NCBI GenBank assembly: GCA_023055505.1
Contig: JALIRH010000031.1
Location: 2,992,823-3,056,822, forward strand
DNA: 64,000 nucleotides
Direction of reading: 5' to 3'
DNA from: Callipepla californica brunnescens
Taxonomy: Eukaryota > Chordata > Aves > Galliformes > Odontophoridae
Within the stretch, counting starts at the first letter, position 1. Each line of letters starts with the position of its first letter. Shown in pieces: positions 48,010 through 60,958 of this stretch. The translations under genes were made by a program, and so were the position numbers. Under the pieces are notes generated by a model, which was not told the origin of the DNA, did not search any database, and saw nothing but the letters and a program-made list of their open reading frames with translations.

Positions 48010-48590
48010 TGAATTTCTGAAGTGGTATGGAACTTGAAGCTCATCACTTGACCAGGCAGCCCAGAGGTCCAGCCAACCTGGACTTAAATGCCTCCAGGGA
48101 TGGGATATCCACACCTTCTCTGAGCAGCCTGTGCCTGTGACTCACCAACCTCTTAGTAGAGAATTTCTTCTCAACATCTAACCTAAACCTCCCTTCTTTT
48201 AATTTAAAACCATTTCCCCCTGTCCTAACACTATCAAATCATGTAAAAAATCTATTTCCATCTTGTTTATAAGCTCCATTAAAGTACTAAAAGGCTACCA
48301 TGAGGTCTCTCTTGAGCCCTCTCTGCCCTCTGATCATCTTTCAGGCTTCCACTGGGCCCATTCTAACAGCTCCAAACCTTTCTTTTGCTGAAGGCAGCAG
48401 ATCTAGATGCAGTACTCCAGATGAGGCCTCACAGGGGCAGAGTACAGGGGGTCAATCCCTCCCTCTCCCTGTGAGCCACCTCTCTTTTGACATAGCCCAG
48501 GATAACACTGGCCTTTGGGGCTGCTAGTGCACACTGCTGTCTCATGTCTAGCTTTATGTCCACCAGAACTTTTGATTCTGGGTGAGAATT
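48010..48590 (-). mobile_element. CR1 LINE 3' part (minus)
   Basis: CCAGCCAACCTGGACTTAAA, GGATGGGATATCCACACCTT, AACATCTAACCTAAACCTCC and TAATTTAAAACCATTTCCCC form the CR1 3' UTR in reverse. Next come coding-side blocks (GATCATCTTTCAGGCTTCCA, CAGTACTCCAGATGAGGCCT, GGCCTTTGGGGCTGCTAGTG). A C-run or G-run lies at about 48592-48600. Confidence 0.92.
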
Positions 48591-48699
48591 AAGGGGGGGG
48601 AGGATTATGCCTTTTACAGACAGCTGGAAGTAATCTTACAGTAACAGTCTCTGGTTCTTATGGGCAACTATGCTGATATTTGGTGGAAAAGCAGCACTG

Positions 48700-50160
48700 C
48701 CAGACACACAGGGTTTAGGATGCTCCTGCAGTGCACGGAAGATCATTTTCTGAAGCAGGCGATGGAGGAGCAAATGACAGAGGTGTGCTGAATCTTGTAC
48801 TTACAAACAAGGTAGGGCTGGCTGTGGCTGTGAAGACTGGGAGCAGCCTTGGATGCAGTAACAAGACAGTGGGGTTCAGAATCTTACATGGAAGATATAG
48901 GGCAATAAGAAGGATTGCAAACCCAGAATTCAAGAGAGTTAACTGGTGCATTGTTAAGAACCTACTTGGACATGTCCTATGGGTTACAGCCCTGGAACAT
49001 ATGGGGTCCTAAGAGAACTTGTTGACATTCAAGTATCACTTCTTACAATCTCAAGATTGGTGCATCCCTAAGAGTCAGGCAAAGGTGGCAGAAAAACTGC
49101 ACGGGTGAGCAAGGAGATCATGAGAACACTCAAATGGAAGAATGTTATCTACAGACTGTTGGAAAAGGGGGTTGGTCATGTGGGAGGAATATAGGAACAT
49201 CATCAGGGCATGCAGGGATGCAACAAGGAAGGCTACGGGCTCTCTTGGAATTAAATCTTCTGAAGGAGGTCAAGAATAACAAGAAAGGCTTCTTTAAGCG
49301 TGCCAATAGCAAAAATAAGACTAGGAAAAATGCAGATACCCTGTTGAGAAAGGAGGATGCTTTGGTAAGATGTCAGTGAGAAGGTGGAGCTATTGAACAC
49401 CTTCTTTGCTTCAGTCTTTACTGCTAAGACTGCCCCTTGGGAATCCCAGATGCTTTGTCCAGTCCAGTTAAATATCTCCATGAATGACTTGGATAAAGGG
49501 ATGGAATACCTCCATCAGCAAGTTTATTAGAGGAGGAATGGCTGATGCTCCAGAATTCTGTGCTGGTATTCAGTGAGACCTGAACAGATTACAGAGTTGT
49601 GCAGAGAGAAAGCTTATGAAGTTCAACAAGGGCAAGTATAGAGTCCTACACCTGGAGAAGTTTTCTTCTCTCTCCAAGGTTCCCTGGTGAGTCCACATCT
49701 GAAGTCCTGTGCACAGTGCTGGACTCGGTTCAAGAAAGACAGGGAATTCCTGGAGATAGTCCAGCAGAGGGCTGCAAAGATGTTGAAGAGCCTGGAGGAG
49801 CATCTCATTCAGTAGAAGATTGACAGATTTGGTGTTGTTTAGCCTGAAGAAGACTGAGAGGGGATTTTATCAGCATTTCTAAATATCTAAAGAGTGGCTG
49901 TCAAGAGGATGGGGCCAGACACTTTTTTTCCAAGAACAGGACAAGGAGCAACGGGTATAAAAGCAGGAAGTTCCATTTAAGCATGAAGAATATCTATTTT
50001 ACTGTGAAGGTTACAGACCACTAGTACAGACTGCCCATAGACATCGTGGAGTCTTCTTCTCTAAAGATACTCAAAACCCACCTGGACACTTTAGCAGGGG
50101 AGTTACTCCAGAGGTCTCTTCCAACCCCTATGATCCCTTGTGTCTGCGATTCTGTAATTT
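48700..50160 (+). mobile_element. CR1 LINE ORF2 copy with internal deletion (plus)
   Basis: It starts in the endonuclease end (NDRGVLNLVLTNKVGLAVAV and the HGRYRAIRRIANPEFKRVNW block). It passes a linker with KKGFFKRANSKNKT, skips the reverse transcriptase palm, and resumes with the distal block around 49440-49860 (NRLQSCAERKLMKFNKGK, then LKKTERG). The 3' UTR end reaches about 50160 (CCCTATGATCCCTTGTGTCT). Numerous stops and an RT deletion make it inactive. It is one of the longest CR1 spans in the window. Confidence 0.85.
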
Positions 50161-50224
50161 CTTATCCACCATACAGCTCTTGCTTCAAATGTGTATCTCT
50201 CCAGAGTGGAGATAAGACTGTCAT

Positions 50225-50415
50225 GTAGATAAGTTAGGTCAACTGATGCAGTCTTTCCATTGTAGAAGGTGACCAGACTAGTCAGGTACAATTAGTCCTT
50301 GGAGAAGCTGTGCTGACTGTTTCAGAACACTTCCTTGTCTTGCATGTGCTTTAAAATAGCTTCCAGAAGGATCTATTTGCTCCATGATCTTCTCTGGCAC
50401 TGTGCTGAAGCTTCT
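50225..50415 (-). repeat. CR1 LINE RT scrap (minus)
   Basis: CTTGGAGAAGCTGTGCTGAC, TGTTTCAGAACACTTCCTTG, TAAAATAGCTTCCAGAAGGA and GCTCCATGATCTTCTCTGGC form the reverse of the CR1 RT segment that follows the HGF block (compare 6690-6800). It abuts the plus-oriented CR1 copy. Confidence 0.65.
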
Positions 50416-50621
50416 AAAAACCCCTACAGTAAATTTTCAAAAGTTTGACAATAAAATAGATTCCAGCTGAACCATAGGATTGGCATCCCTGCTGCTACTA
50501 CAATAACAAATCCAGTGAAAAACTTGCAGTAATTTACATGCAGTACCACTAGGTGTCGAAAATACATCAGCAACACCAAGTTGAAGAAGTTCCTCTGAGA
50601 AAATTACATCTTCAGATATAA

Positions 50622-50622
<1 letters not shown>

Positions 50623-50663
<41 letters not shown>
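50623..50663 (+). repeat. 41-A homopolymer
   Basis: A continuous run of 41 A residues. CR1 elements do not end in poly(A), so this may be an expanded microsatellite or the tail of an unrecognised retrocopy. No AATAAA lies within 40 bases upstream; the nearest is near 50450. Confidence 0.95.
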
Positions 50664-50666
<3 letters not shown>

Positions 50667-52699
50667 TGAGTTTCTGTTTCATCTCAATTGTATCTCAGTA
50701 ACATAGTGTTTACATGGTGAAATAGTGACTAAAGGGCTTCAATACTTAACAGTAAGTAAAAGACAGATAATCTGAGAGAGTGGAGTATGTTATTTGATTA
50801 ATACTTGTAAGTAATAGCCATTTTTTCTAAAGCATTTACCACTGTAATCAGTTCTTACTATGGGACCTAACTCCCCATCATCTTTTCATCATCTATTGTG
50901 GACATCCCTTCAAAGATGTAGCTCTCCTGTGCACAAGTTAACAGTCAACAGTCTTTCTCTAAGACACTGCTAGCACAGCTCTTTCCAACAGGTAACAAGT
51001 CCTATACTGCTCATCAGAAGTCTGAAGCATAGTTCTACTCTTTTCAATCAAACAATAGATGTATTCAATAGTTTTGTCTGTGAGAAGGTTAGCATACATA
51101 TTATTTCCATAAATGCTTGGGATTGCTTTAATTTTGGCTTTGTATTGGTTTACTTGAGAGAGATGGAACATAGAGATATAAATGTCTAACACAAATTCTC
51201 AAATGAATTTTTTTATTGGTGTGACTTTACATTCCACAACCATCAGTAAAGTGGTCCTGACATGCCAATTTTAAGGAGCAGAAGTAAATACAATTCAAAT
51301 ACAACTCATTTGGAAAAAAATAAAAACAACAACAGCAAAATCTACAATACCAAAACACAGAGCCTTTTCCACTACCAGCAAAACTCTTACTTTTGATGGG
51401 AATAATGCACTGATAAGTCCAGATTAAACTGCTGGCCTAAATTTTTACACAGTCCTGTTACATTACAGCAGTGCCCTCTCCGAATGTTTTTAAAGAAAAT
51501 TTAAAGTAAAAACATTTTGAACCTACTAAGTACAACATCAGGCATATGTAACTATGCACTATGCAAATTGCATTTAAACAGGAAAATTATAGCCCTATGT
51601 ATGAATTTCAACGGCTAAGCAAATATCCCCCCCCCTTTTTTTTTTTTACAAGCACCAAAACCACCAACAGTCTGGTTTGAAGTTGTCATCTACAATCTAA
51701 GATCTTTCCTGCACGTATATGAATTAATTTTTTAAGAAACGTGAAGTTAGTTTTTTATTATTGTTCTCTTTAATCTAATCTGGATGAATCTTCATCAAAG
51801 GCTTATCAAAGTGGTACATGATTAGTAAACAGCGCCATTCTATTTTACTCTTTGACTTTTCATAATGCAGTACACAAGTTAATTTAAAAGCTTTTTACTC
51901 CATACCCTGACCTTAAGTAGAGTGCACAGTTTTCCTTCTGTATTTTTTCTTCCAGCAACTCCCTCTGCGTGAGCTCTGCCTCTTGCTGTAAGCACAGTAT
52001 ACAGGATCTCTGTGCAATTCCAAAAACACATGCTTCTTATTTCTCCATTTTCATAAGCTATCTAAAAGAATCTTCAGGGTTTATTAGCTTAACATGAAAC
52101 AAGTCTTCTGAAGGACATCTTGACAGGGTCATTTTAAAGAATATGAGAAAATGGTATGGCTTTCAAAAGAGCTTGAATGTGAAGTAGTCATAACAATATG
52201 CATTCTTGGAGAAATTAAGCTAAACAGAACTTCATTTGTGGATGGAATTGCATAAAAAAGAAGATTTGGATTGAATATATTTTTAATTAAAACAGTTCAA
52301 AAACAAACGGATACTCACAAATTGGAACTTGTTTTTTAAGACTTCAGGTAGTGGGAATTAAGAAAATAGAGTGCACTATTTACGTTAGGAATAAAAAACG
52401 TAGTAATAGAATAATAAAATGTATGTACTCTGAAAAGCATAGATAATAGAAGAATAAAAGTCAATGTGATTATATACTTCAGAGGTATAAAATCACTTCT
52501 TAATGTCATCCATTAAAGAAGCACTAGATAAAGCAAGATTTTAAAACGTGACCCTATACCTCCAAGATGTAGGAATGCTGTAGTAATGTAGGATGCTGGG
52601 GGAGCGCAGTCAGTAATTCTGTGTATATACACATATATATATGTTGTGTGTGTATGTAATTTATGTTAACCATTGTTCTTCTATATATATCAAGCATGA
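50664..52699. other. Intron stretch, no gene seen
   Basis: Intron 1 DNA with a C8/T10 junction at about 51628-51647 and a TATA/GT microsatellite at about 52622-52660. No gene. Confidence 0.5.
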
Positions 52700-53270
52700 T
52701 GTAGTGTTGAGGAATAAGGAGTGGAATGTCATAGTTTTATGATTTTTGGTATATCATAACATCATGTAGAGCACTGAGAATTAATGAGCTAATGTTCCCG
52801 CTCTGTGGATCATTGATAGTTATGGGTAAGCCTGTCTCAAAAGAGAAGAAGAACTACATTCCCCAGAGGACTGTGCAATGCTTTGCATTTTTACGTGTTT
52901 CCGCTCAAAGGGAAAAGCTAAAAACTGTTTGTGTGTCATGAGACAATTTCTTTTGGGGATCATCCCAGCAGCGGGTGCTCGCTGCCGTATCGCCTTCAGC
53001 GTTAGCGTAAGGCCTTTGGTTTATTGGACACTCTCTCCTGCTCATTTTATTTGATTTATCAGCTTCAATTCCAATTATATTGTATTATATTATGTTATTT
53101 TGCTTTCTGATATCTTATTTAGTAAATTAGCTTTCCTCCTCAGATCATTGCTGCTATATTGCTTTTAGGGCCTTTTCCCTTTTCCCTTTCCCCCTTACCC
53201 TTTTCTCGGGTCATGGGTCCATGGGTGACCTGTTCTGTTCCTGACCAATTGTCATGGAACAGGGCTGAAA
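52700..53270 (+). mobile_element. Probable solo LTR of an endogenous retrovirus
   Basis: From TGTAGTGTTGAGGAATAAGG through GTTTTATGATTTTTGGTATA, CTACATTCCCCAGAGGACTG, and GGATCATCCCAGCAGCGGGT to a region with GCGTTAGCGTAAGGCCTTTG. A CT-rich tail CCTTTTCCCTTTTCCCTTTC follows, ending near CATGGGTGACCTG. The G+C and CpG content (GCCGTATCGCC, AGCGTTAGCG) stands out from the flanks, as expected for the promoter/R segment of an avian LTR, and AGTAAA near 53121 could be its polyadenylation signal. Exact termini and target duplication were not resolved, and no gag/pol follows. Confidence 0.5.
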
Positions 53271-54599
53271 CAGCCCTTAAACCATTGCTTCTGTGATGGC
53301 ATCATTACTAGGAAAATGTTGCCCATGCAGTCCATCTTGCATCAGCCCAAATAGATGAAAGTCCAAAGTCAACAGATCTAGAAAAGCTTGATACCTATCA
53401 GTAAAAGTCATTGCAGAAAAGTATCAAGAGTCGAAAATTTGTTACACTGCAAGTTTACGAAAGGACAAGGAAAGTTTACAGAAGCTAGCTACACTCATAT
53501 TTCATCTGCAGTAACCACATATGCTAAGTAAATCATTATTCATACGTGATGATGGTTATCTAATAGGATGTTTAAAGAGGATTTGGAGTTTTTGATAGAA
53601 CTTTTTATAAAAAACTTCCCTAAAATGATATGCATTTTTTTCCTCCGCTGTGGTAGAATTCAATCAACTGAAAAACAACTGAAACTGAATACATTTTTGA
53701 TTTTTAATCTTCCTCTTGCTATTGAATAACAGAATAATGTATTTTGAACTAAGAAATCCACTTTGTGAGGAAATTTTAATTTTGTGAGTCTACACATGTT
53801 ATTTTCATTATTTTCCAAATTTTACGCTTCACCAGTATCCAAGATATCACTATACACTATTAGAAATAAAATGATGCCCTCACATAATCCAAAGTTAAAC
53901 TTGCTGACCCCAGTTCATGTTCCAGGACAGAAGAACTTCATGTTTAGAGTAGTGACTTGATACAAAAAAGGCAACTGTGACACATTTTCTTTGTTGTTTT
54001 GTTGTTGTTGTTGTTGTTGTTTGGTCATGCAAAGTTTTGAATTCTGACTCAAAGCAGAACAGGAAATCAGATTAATAAAAAGTAGACCAAACAGTGAAAA
54101 TGATAGTGACTAATATCCTAACTTTAACAGTAAATGACAAAACAGAACCACTTTTGTTCTTTATTTAAACTGAAACTATCAAAACAAACATTTCCCTTGA
54201 AAAGTTCCTTCAAGTGATCTAATTAGAAATAATTTGCTGTCTTCTGGACTAAAACTCACCAAACAGCATAGCTTTTATTCATGACTCCATTGTAAGACTT
54301 CACTGTAGTGCATATGGAAAAATTTTCCATTAGTGAAAGAAATTTTCAGTACATTTCTTTTTTAACAGCTAGTTAACTCTATACTGCCCTGCTGGTAACC
54401 ACTTGGGGGCTGTCTGGTATTTCCACACAATTAGCCCAAGGGGATTTTCAGGCTCTATTGCTCTCCACTCCAGTTCAAGGAAGAAAAAGCTATCACTTAT
54501 TGTTTGTGCCCACAGTACAACAACTAACACAAGCAGTGGGCTGACTTGTTATTTTAAAATTTACTCAGTAGATCTTGTCTGTGTCTCTCTTTCCATTGG
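53271..54599. other. Intron stretch with a (GTT)n microsatellite
   Basis: Intron DNA with a (GTT)n tract at about 53989-54023. The first 100 bases could still belong to the LTR or to internal proviral sequence. No gene. Confidence 0.5.
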
Positions 54600-55720
54600 T
54601 TTTGCACTATGGTACAGTATCCTGTGTTCCAGTCTGTGCCTGCTGCTTCTTGTCTTGCTACTAAACACCAATGAAAGGAGCCCAGCTCCATCCTTTATGT
54701 GTCCTCCCTTCAGGTATTCATCAACACTGAAAAATAGACACCAAGCCTCTCCTTCTCTAGGCCGAACAGCCCCAGCTCCCTCAGCCTGTCCTCACAGGAA
54801 AAGAGCTCCAGATCCTTGAGCATCTTGTTGGCTCTGCGTTGGACTCTTTCCAGTATGTCCATGTATGACCTTATTTCTTATACTGTGGGGTTAGGGGAAT
54901 GCAAACTGGACACAGCACTTCAGGTGTGACCTCAGCAGGGCTAAGTATAGGGGAAGAATCACTTCCCTTGATCTGCTGGCAACAATTTTCCTTGCGCAGC
55001 TGAAAACACTGTTAGCCTTCTTGGCTGTACACTGCTGGGTCTTGTCCAAACAGGACCTCCAGCATTTTTTCTGCAAAGGTGCTTTCCAGAGAGTCTGTTG
55101 TCTGTGACAAAGAGTTCGTCCTTCCTAGGTTTAAGACATTTCTTCTGCACGAGGTTCCTGACAGCACATCTCTCCAGCCTGCTGAGATCCCTCTCAGTGA
55201 CCCTGGTGAATCAGCCACTTACATTCATTTTTGTATCATCTGCAAACCTGCTGAGGTTACACTCTGCCCCATTTTCCAAATTATCAGTGAAGGTGTTAAA
55301 CAAGGCTGGACCAACTACTGACCTGTGGAGTTACTTGATCCATTACTGTCCTTCACCGATCACTCCAATCACTCACCACACTGATCCTCTGGACAAACCA
55401 TCCAACCAGTTTTTTACCTACCTCACTGCTTGCTCATCCAACCCATATTTCAAAAGATTCTCTATGAGGATTTTGTGGGGCACAGTATTTAAGACCTTAC
55501 TGAAGATCAGAAAGACAATACTCACTGTTCTTCTTCATACGTCAAACTGGTCATTTCAATATAGAAAAGTAACAGCTTGGTGAAGCAATGATTCCTCCTT
55601 AGTGAACCCATGTAAACTATTCCTAATGACTTTCTTCTCCTTCATGTGCCTGTAAATGGTTTCTTGAATTAGTTATTCCAACACTGTGTTCTATCAAAAG
55701 ATGAGAAGAACAAACTGTTA
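54600..55720 (-). mobile_element. CR1 LINE, long degenerate 3' half (minus)
   Basis: The part from about 54650 runs in reverse through the CR1 LFSLEKRR region (CTAGGCCGAACAGCCCCAGC) and the [20 protein letters not shown] frame at 54891-55076. It continues with an unusual upstream block with CATCTGCAAACCTGCTGAGG and AGGTGTTAAACAAGGCTGGA that belongs to the CR1 ORF2 region present in some subfamilies. It ends near the HGF/ENW segment at about 55620. Several frameshifts. Confidence 0.8.
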
Positions 55721-56157
55721 AGAACTTTCTTTTATGACCAGGCTCACAGATAAAGTATAAGCATATATTAACCTGTTAATATTTTGCTTTCCTGTGGCTG
55801 TTATATTAAACTTAGCATAGATGGATGGAACTTATCAAGGAGACAAAGAGAAAAATAAATCAGTAGTAATAAAATGTGATGATTTAAATCTCATAAGGAG
55901 AGAGTTATAACTCACCTTTAGAGGTTATAATTTGCACTGAAGAAAAATACAGCTTCCAGACCCAAAGAGACACTTAAGACTACAAATTACAAGCCAATAA
56001 CTACTATTTTCAAAATACATAATCTAAAATACAATCCAATTACAACATCCTAATCCAGAAGCAGAAGTAAAAGCTAGATAGTTGAAAAACAATTTAAGAG
56101 ACAAAATAAATTTGGTAAAGGTTACTCTAGCAAATCATTTGTCAAGGAGGTAGATAC
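55721..56157. other. Intron stretch, no gene seen
   Basis: AT-rich sequence between two CR1 copies; nothing recognisable. Confidence 0.5.
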
Positions 56158-56351
56158 AGTTTTACAGTGAGGGTGATGGAGCACTGGCACAGGCTGCCCA
56201 GGGGGGCTGTGGAATCTCCTCTGGAGATATTCAAGACCTGCCTGGATGCCTAACTGTGCGACCTGATGTAGGGAACCTGCTTTGGCAGGGGGGTTGGACT
56301 CGATGATCTCTAGAGGTCCCTTCCAAACCCTATGATTCTATGATTCTGTGA
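56158..56351 (+). repeat. CR1 LINE 3' end (plus), well preserved
   Basis: GGCACAGGCTGCCCAGGGGG, GGAGATATTCAAGACCTGCC, GGTTGGACTCGATGATCTCT, AGAGGTCCCTTCCAAACCCT and the terminal ATGATTCTATGATTCTGTG repeat are close to consensus. This is among the youngest CR1 copies in the window. Confidence 0.95.
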
Positions 56352-56719
56352 CAGTTTAATGAGTGACCATCCAAAAAAGAGTTGCAATAGAAGAATATTC
56401 AGTTCAAGAAAAATTGTTCTGCAAAACATCACACTAGTACTAAAATCAAAGGCAGGAGGTTTCTGTCGCATCTAAGTGGCCTGAATGATGATTATTTGAT
56501 TTAATCAAAGCAACTTCGATTGGAATTTCAGAATATTGCTGCTGCTGCTAAAGGTCTTTTTGACAATACTGAACAATTCTTGAATTAACTATATTTGTAA
56601 CACAGGATCATGAAAGAATATCTTCTCGAGTCTCTACGAATTACACACAAACACAGGTGAAGCTGTTCCTTGGACTGATTTTGCAGAGAAAAAAAATGAT
56701 AAAATGTGTATTTTTCTAC

Positions 56720-57110
56720 AAAAGGCAGCCACACAGGCTGCACCTCTACTATGCATTCAGTTTTTGGCCCCTCACTGCAAGAAAGACATCAAGGCCCTGG
56801 ACTGGATCCACATAAGAGCAACGAAGCTGGTGAGGGGTCTGGAGTACAGGCTCTATGAGGAACAGCTGAGGGAGCTGAAATTGTTCAGTCTGGAGGATGC
56901 TCAGCGGAGGCCTTATTGCTCTATTCAACTACCTGAAGGCATGTTGTAGTGAGCTGGGAGTTGGCCTCTTCTCTACACTAACCAGTAACTAGAGAGAATA
57001 GCCTCAGGTTGTGCCAGGTGAGATTCAGGCTGGATGTTAGGAAATACTACTTTCCAAGAGTGGTCAGGTGCTAGTCAGCCAGTACATGGCTGGCAGAAGC
57101 GCTTCACAAA
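56720..57110 (+). mobile_element. CR1 LINE 3' part, degenerate (plus)
   Basis: ACAGGCTGCACCTCTACTAT (VRPHLEYC region), CCCTCACTGCAAGAAAGACA, GGGTCTGGAGTACAGGCTCT, then GAGGAACAGCTGAGGGAGCT (YEEQLREL) and TTGTTCAGTCTGGAGGATGC (LFSLE). The frame at 56704-56949 keeps LYEEQLRELKLFSLE. The 3' UTR follows to about 57110. Confidence 0.9.
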
Positions 57111-57661
57111 AACAGGTCTGCAAGTTTTTCATTTAAAGATCCATAATGTTGTCATTTAACAGTTTCAGTTAGAAATTAGGATCCCCTATGTGCCTGACAA
57201 GTAAGGGCCTTCTGCTGAGGCCTCAGTGTCACACGAAAGGTGCTTCCTAACTGAAAATACAGACTGAAACACACCTTTAAGACTGCCAAGTAACAATGAA
57301 ACAAACAGTTAAACGTAAAACTTCCTGCTTGGAGAAGGAATGCCAAGTTTTTATACAAAACACATTTTCACATCAAACACAAATCTAGAGATTGTGAAAT
57401 AGATATTTCCTAAGGGCTAAATGAACAGCTTAGCCCTTCCTATGAAAGAAAATACACCAAGCTGGGAACTTATTTGTTTTCAGAGTACATTTACGATTAC
57501 GGACAAAAAATTATCTCTGAAATATTTGAGTTAAAGAAAAGAATTTAATTGTAATTTACTTTCACATTTTGTGCACAAATTTTTATTTACTTGAAGTAAT
57601 TTGCTTCTCATTTGATTTTTCATACAGAGGCTAATGACAGATATTTCTAAGATAACCTGCA
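57111..57661. other. Intron stretch, no gene seen
   Basis: Ordinary AT-rich intronic sequence. Confidence 0.5.
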
Positions 57662-57855
57662 TGAATCACAGAATGATAGAATAGCTTAGGTTTGAAGGGA
57701 AGACTTGAAGTTCCAACCCTGAGCAGTGGGCAGGGCTGCCCCCCACCAGCTCAGACTGACCAGGGCCCCATCCAACCTGGCCTTGGGCATCTCCAGGGAC
57801 AGGGACAGCTTCTCTGGTCAGCCTGTGCCAGTGCCTCACTGCCCTTACAAAGCTC
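57662..57855 (-). repeat. CR1 LINE 3' end (minus)
   Basis: AATCACAGAATGATAGAATA, CTCAGACTGACCAGGGCCCC, ATCCAACCTGGCCTTGGGCA and TCCAGGGACAGGGACAGCTT match the CR1 3' end variant seen at 35058 and 48010. Confidence 0.92.
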
Positions 57856-60844
57856 GAATACTTTTTAGCAAAAGATAGGCACAAATAAAAGCATAATGGA
57901 AAACACTTCTATTTGACTTATAGTGAAACAAACAACACAGTACAGTTACGTAATACATCTGGAAGCCCTTCTTTTTATTCATTTAACTATTGTTTTCCAA
58001 GAATTGCTTCCTCCATGGACAATCTGCAGTGAAACATAATAAAATAATTTAATCTTTATCTCCAAGAAGCTAGTTCAATTCTAGGCCAATACAGAAATTA
58101 AAAAAGGTCTCACTGAATCCAATACTTTAATTGCAGTGATGATTATCTAATACCGAGGAGCATTATTACTGGGGAACACAACAGAAATCTAGTGATTAAA
58201 TAGCTCAATCTATTACTGAATCTATTATTTATCAAATCAACAGACACCACAAACAGACTCAGTTTTACTTCAAAAGTTGTCTGTGAGAAGCAGCTCTAAG
58301 CTATTGCAACTTCCACACATAGTCACATTACAGTTCGATAGTGATCAGAGAAGGCATCCATAAAGAACAACAGTGTTGCTATGTACAAAGTTTTTGGAAA
58401 GGTCTCCTGTGCTACTCTTGAAGAAAACATCTTACAAAACTACTCATATGAAAAGGATATGTTTCAAGAGAGAAGAGCTCTATCTGCAGAAAGAGCATCA
58501 GTGCTGAAAAGTAAGCAAATATGCAGTATTATAGACAGCATCATTTCCCATGTGATCAATCACAAAATGTTTGCTTCCAGTTAAATAGAAAGCACAGGAA
58601 GTGTTTCCAAATAGCAGCAACTCATTCACAGTAAAGCTGCAGAACTTCACACCTGTAACAGTTTTTTCATAAGTTCAGGCTTCAGCCAGTACCATTTCTG
58701 GTAAACTGAAGAAGTGTAAATAGATTTTAATTGGTTCAATTTTAGTTTAATTTTAAACATACAGATATTTCAGTCACCACTGCTATAAGACAGCAAAGCC
58801 TTCTCTCTTCAGCCACCAAAAAAATGAAAGTAACTAGTTGCTTATAGGCAGATATTTTTCCTCTTTACAATAAATAATAATAATAGTAAAATACATTTAA
58901 TTTAATTTAATTTAAAACAAAAACAAATAAACAAACCAAAAATGGAGAATATTAATCTTCCCAGTGCTACTTCATATGATAACTCTATTACAAGAGCATG
59001 CATAGTAGATGATGCACACATCCTGACTGTTCAGTCAACTGGAAAAGGTCTCCTTAAGAGCATACTGGAGAAAATGGCAGCAAAATCACATCTGAAGTTT
59101 TCCCTTGTGTTTTGTCTATAAGCTTGAATGCCTAATTTGTACTTGAGCCTAAAGGGTCTCAAATTTAACTTTTTTTTTAACTACAGAGCTAGATTTCACT
59201 CTCTTGAATCAAAACTTTTAAACTTTTGTTTTAGATTATTGGAAATAGTAACGTAAGCACCATTGAATACTATCAGCTAAAAGTTAACCACCTAGAACAA
59301 CCTCCTAAAAGCCTGTTTCATGTATCCTTTTTCAATCTTGAAGTTTATGAGCAATTGTACCAAGAAGAGTTTCAAGGACTCAAAATGTATCAGAAAAGTT
59401 ACATCTACCTCAGAAAAAAAAGAAAAAAAAAAAAGAAAAAAAAAAGTAGATCCATATGAGTTTGATCCCTTTTTGATGTTCGCAAATAAAGCTACATGCT
59501 CGGATGACTACCCAAATTAAAGAGACTAAATTCTCACGCACAGTACATGTACAAAGCCAGGAAATGGCAAATGCAATCTTTAAGCACTTTGAAGGTTCAT
59601 CTTAAACACACAGTTTTAAGCCCACAGTTTGTACAACACTACTTATAAAGAATGAACCAATTTGTTTTCTTTAGTGGAGGAAATTCACATTATACTCTTT
59701 ATTAAACTCACTCTTAAGTAAAAGCCAGTTTCAGCAATTCTAATTTTGCCCTGCATATTATGCTACCTGTTTTGTGTTTTTTTTTTTAGAAACAAGACAA
59801 CTGGGTCGGATGAAATGAGGGGAAAAAATAATTTGTTTTCCTGTATGAAAGCATTTAATAGGAGAAAAACAAGAACCAAAGAAAGAAAAAAAAGCCTGCA
59901 TTTTCTCTCTTACTCTGTTTTGATACTTTCATCAAGGAACATGTAAAACACATATTAGATATCTCAGAAAATAATGGAGTACCAAAAAACAACAGAACAG
60001 TTAATAGTAAGACATAAATTTATAGAAACAAAACCCTGCAAAATATTTTTTCCTCCACATAATACTCTTCTTGTTCTAATTTTAAAACTAAAAAATTTTC
60101 TAGTTGTCTTGGAACAGATATGCCTTTGAATGTATATATTTTTTAATATTCTTTCATATTTTGATAGCGTTGGCATCAGGCTAGAAACAGAAGATACATT
60201 CCCCCAAAATGAAGCACAGAGCATACAAGAGTAGAAAAATACCTGATGTTTTCAATGCTCAGTGAAGGCAGAAAAAGTTTTTCATGCAAAGCATTAGCAT
60301 GTAGTAATCCTTTTGCTACACTATCAAGTAAAGGAATGGTATTTTCAGATACTATCAGAAACACTCATGATCACATAATGAAACATTTTCTTTTTCAAAG
60401 AGCAGAAAAGCTGTTTTAATCATAAACATGGGGAGAGTTCATGAACTACTGTTTGATATCTTCAGCAGAAGCTTCTCAAAAATAAAATCCAATTTGACCA
60501 AAATTAGTCTTGACAACATATAATGGACAAAGATCTGAGCAAAGGTTTCAGTTTGTCACTGTAAAGCGGATAGCTGCCTTTATCACTCAGGGAGATTTTA
60601 CCTTCAGCCCTACATGATCACATTCTCAGTATTAAAGCACACTGAGTTTTTTGGGCCTAAAGAGGGGTGCCACCTTAATCTAACTATCTGCAGTATGATT
60701 CAGAAATATTTGAGAAGATGCATTTGTTCACTGACAGAGCTGTTCTTAGTTATCCATACATGATCACTGGAATTTATTCTTCACAGTGCAAATCAGCCAT
60801 ACACAACTCAGACAACAAATATTCTACAACTACCTACAATAACA
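57856..60844. other. Intron stretch, no gene seen
   Basis: About 3 kb of intron with an A-rich tract at 59415-59445. Frames at 58381-58584, 59320-59520 and 59746-59946 have no motif. Confidence 0.5.
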
Positions 60845-60958
60845 AAGCTTGTAGATGGGGCCCTGGGAGACCTAAGGTAGTTGATGGTAACCCTGCTCAC
60901 AACAGGTGGGTTGGAACTAGGTTCTCAGATCTATGCCATTCTGTGATTCCATGAATTA
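60845..60958 (+). repeat. CR1 LINE 3' end, short (plus)
   Basis: GGCCCTGGGAGACCTAAGGT, AACAGGTGGGTTGGAACTAG and CCATTCTGTGATTCCATGAA are the last ~110 bp of a diverged CR1. Confidence 0.8.

Noticed and set aside
54891..55583. Overlapping frames on both strands near 55 kb as a host gene
   Set aside because: The minus frames contain the CR1 [18 protein letters not shown] block; the plus ones are its shadows.
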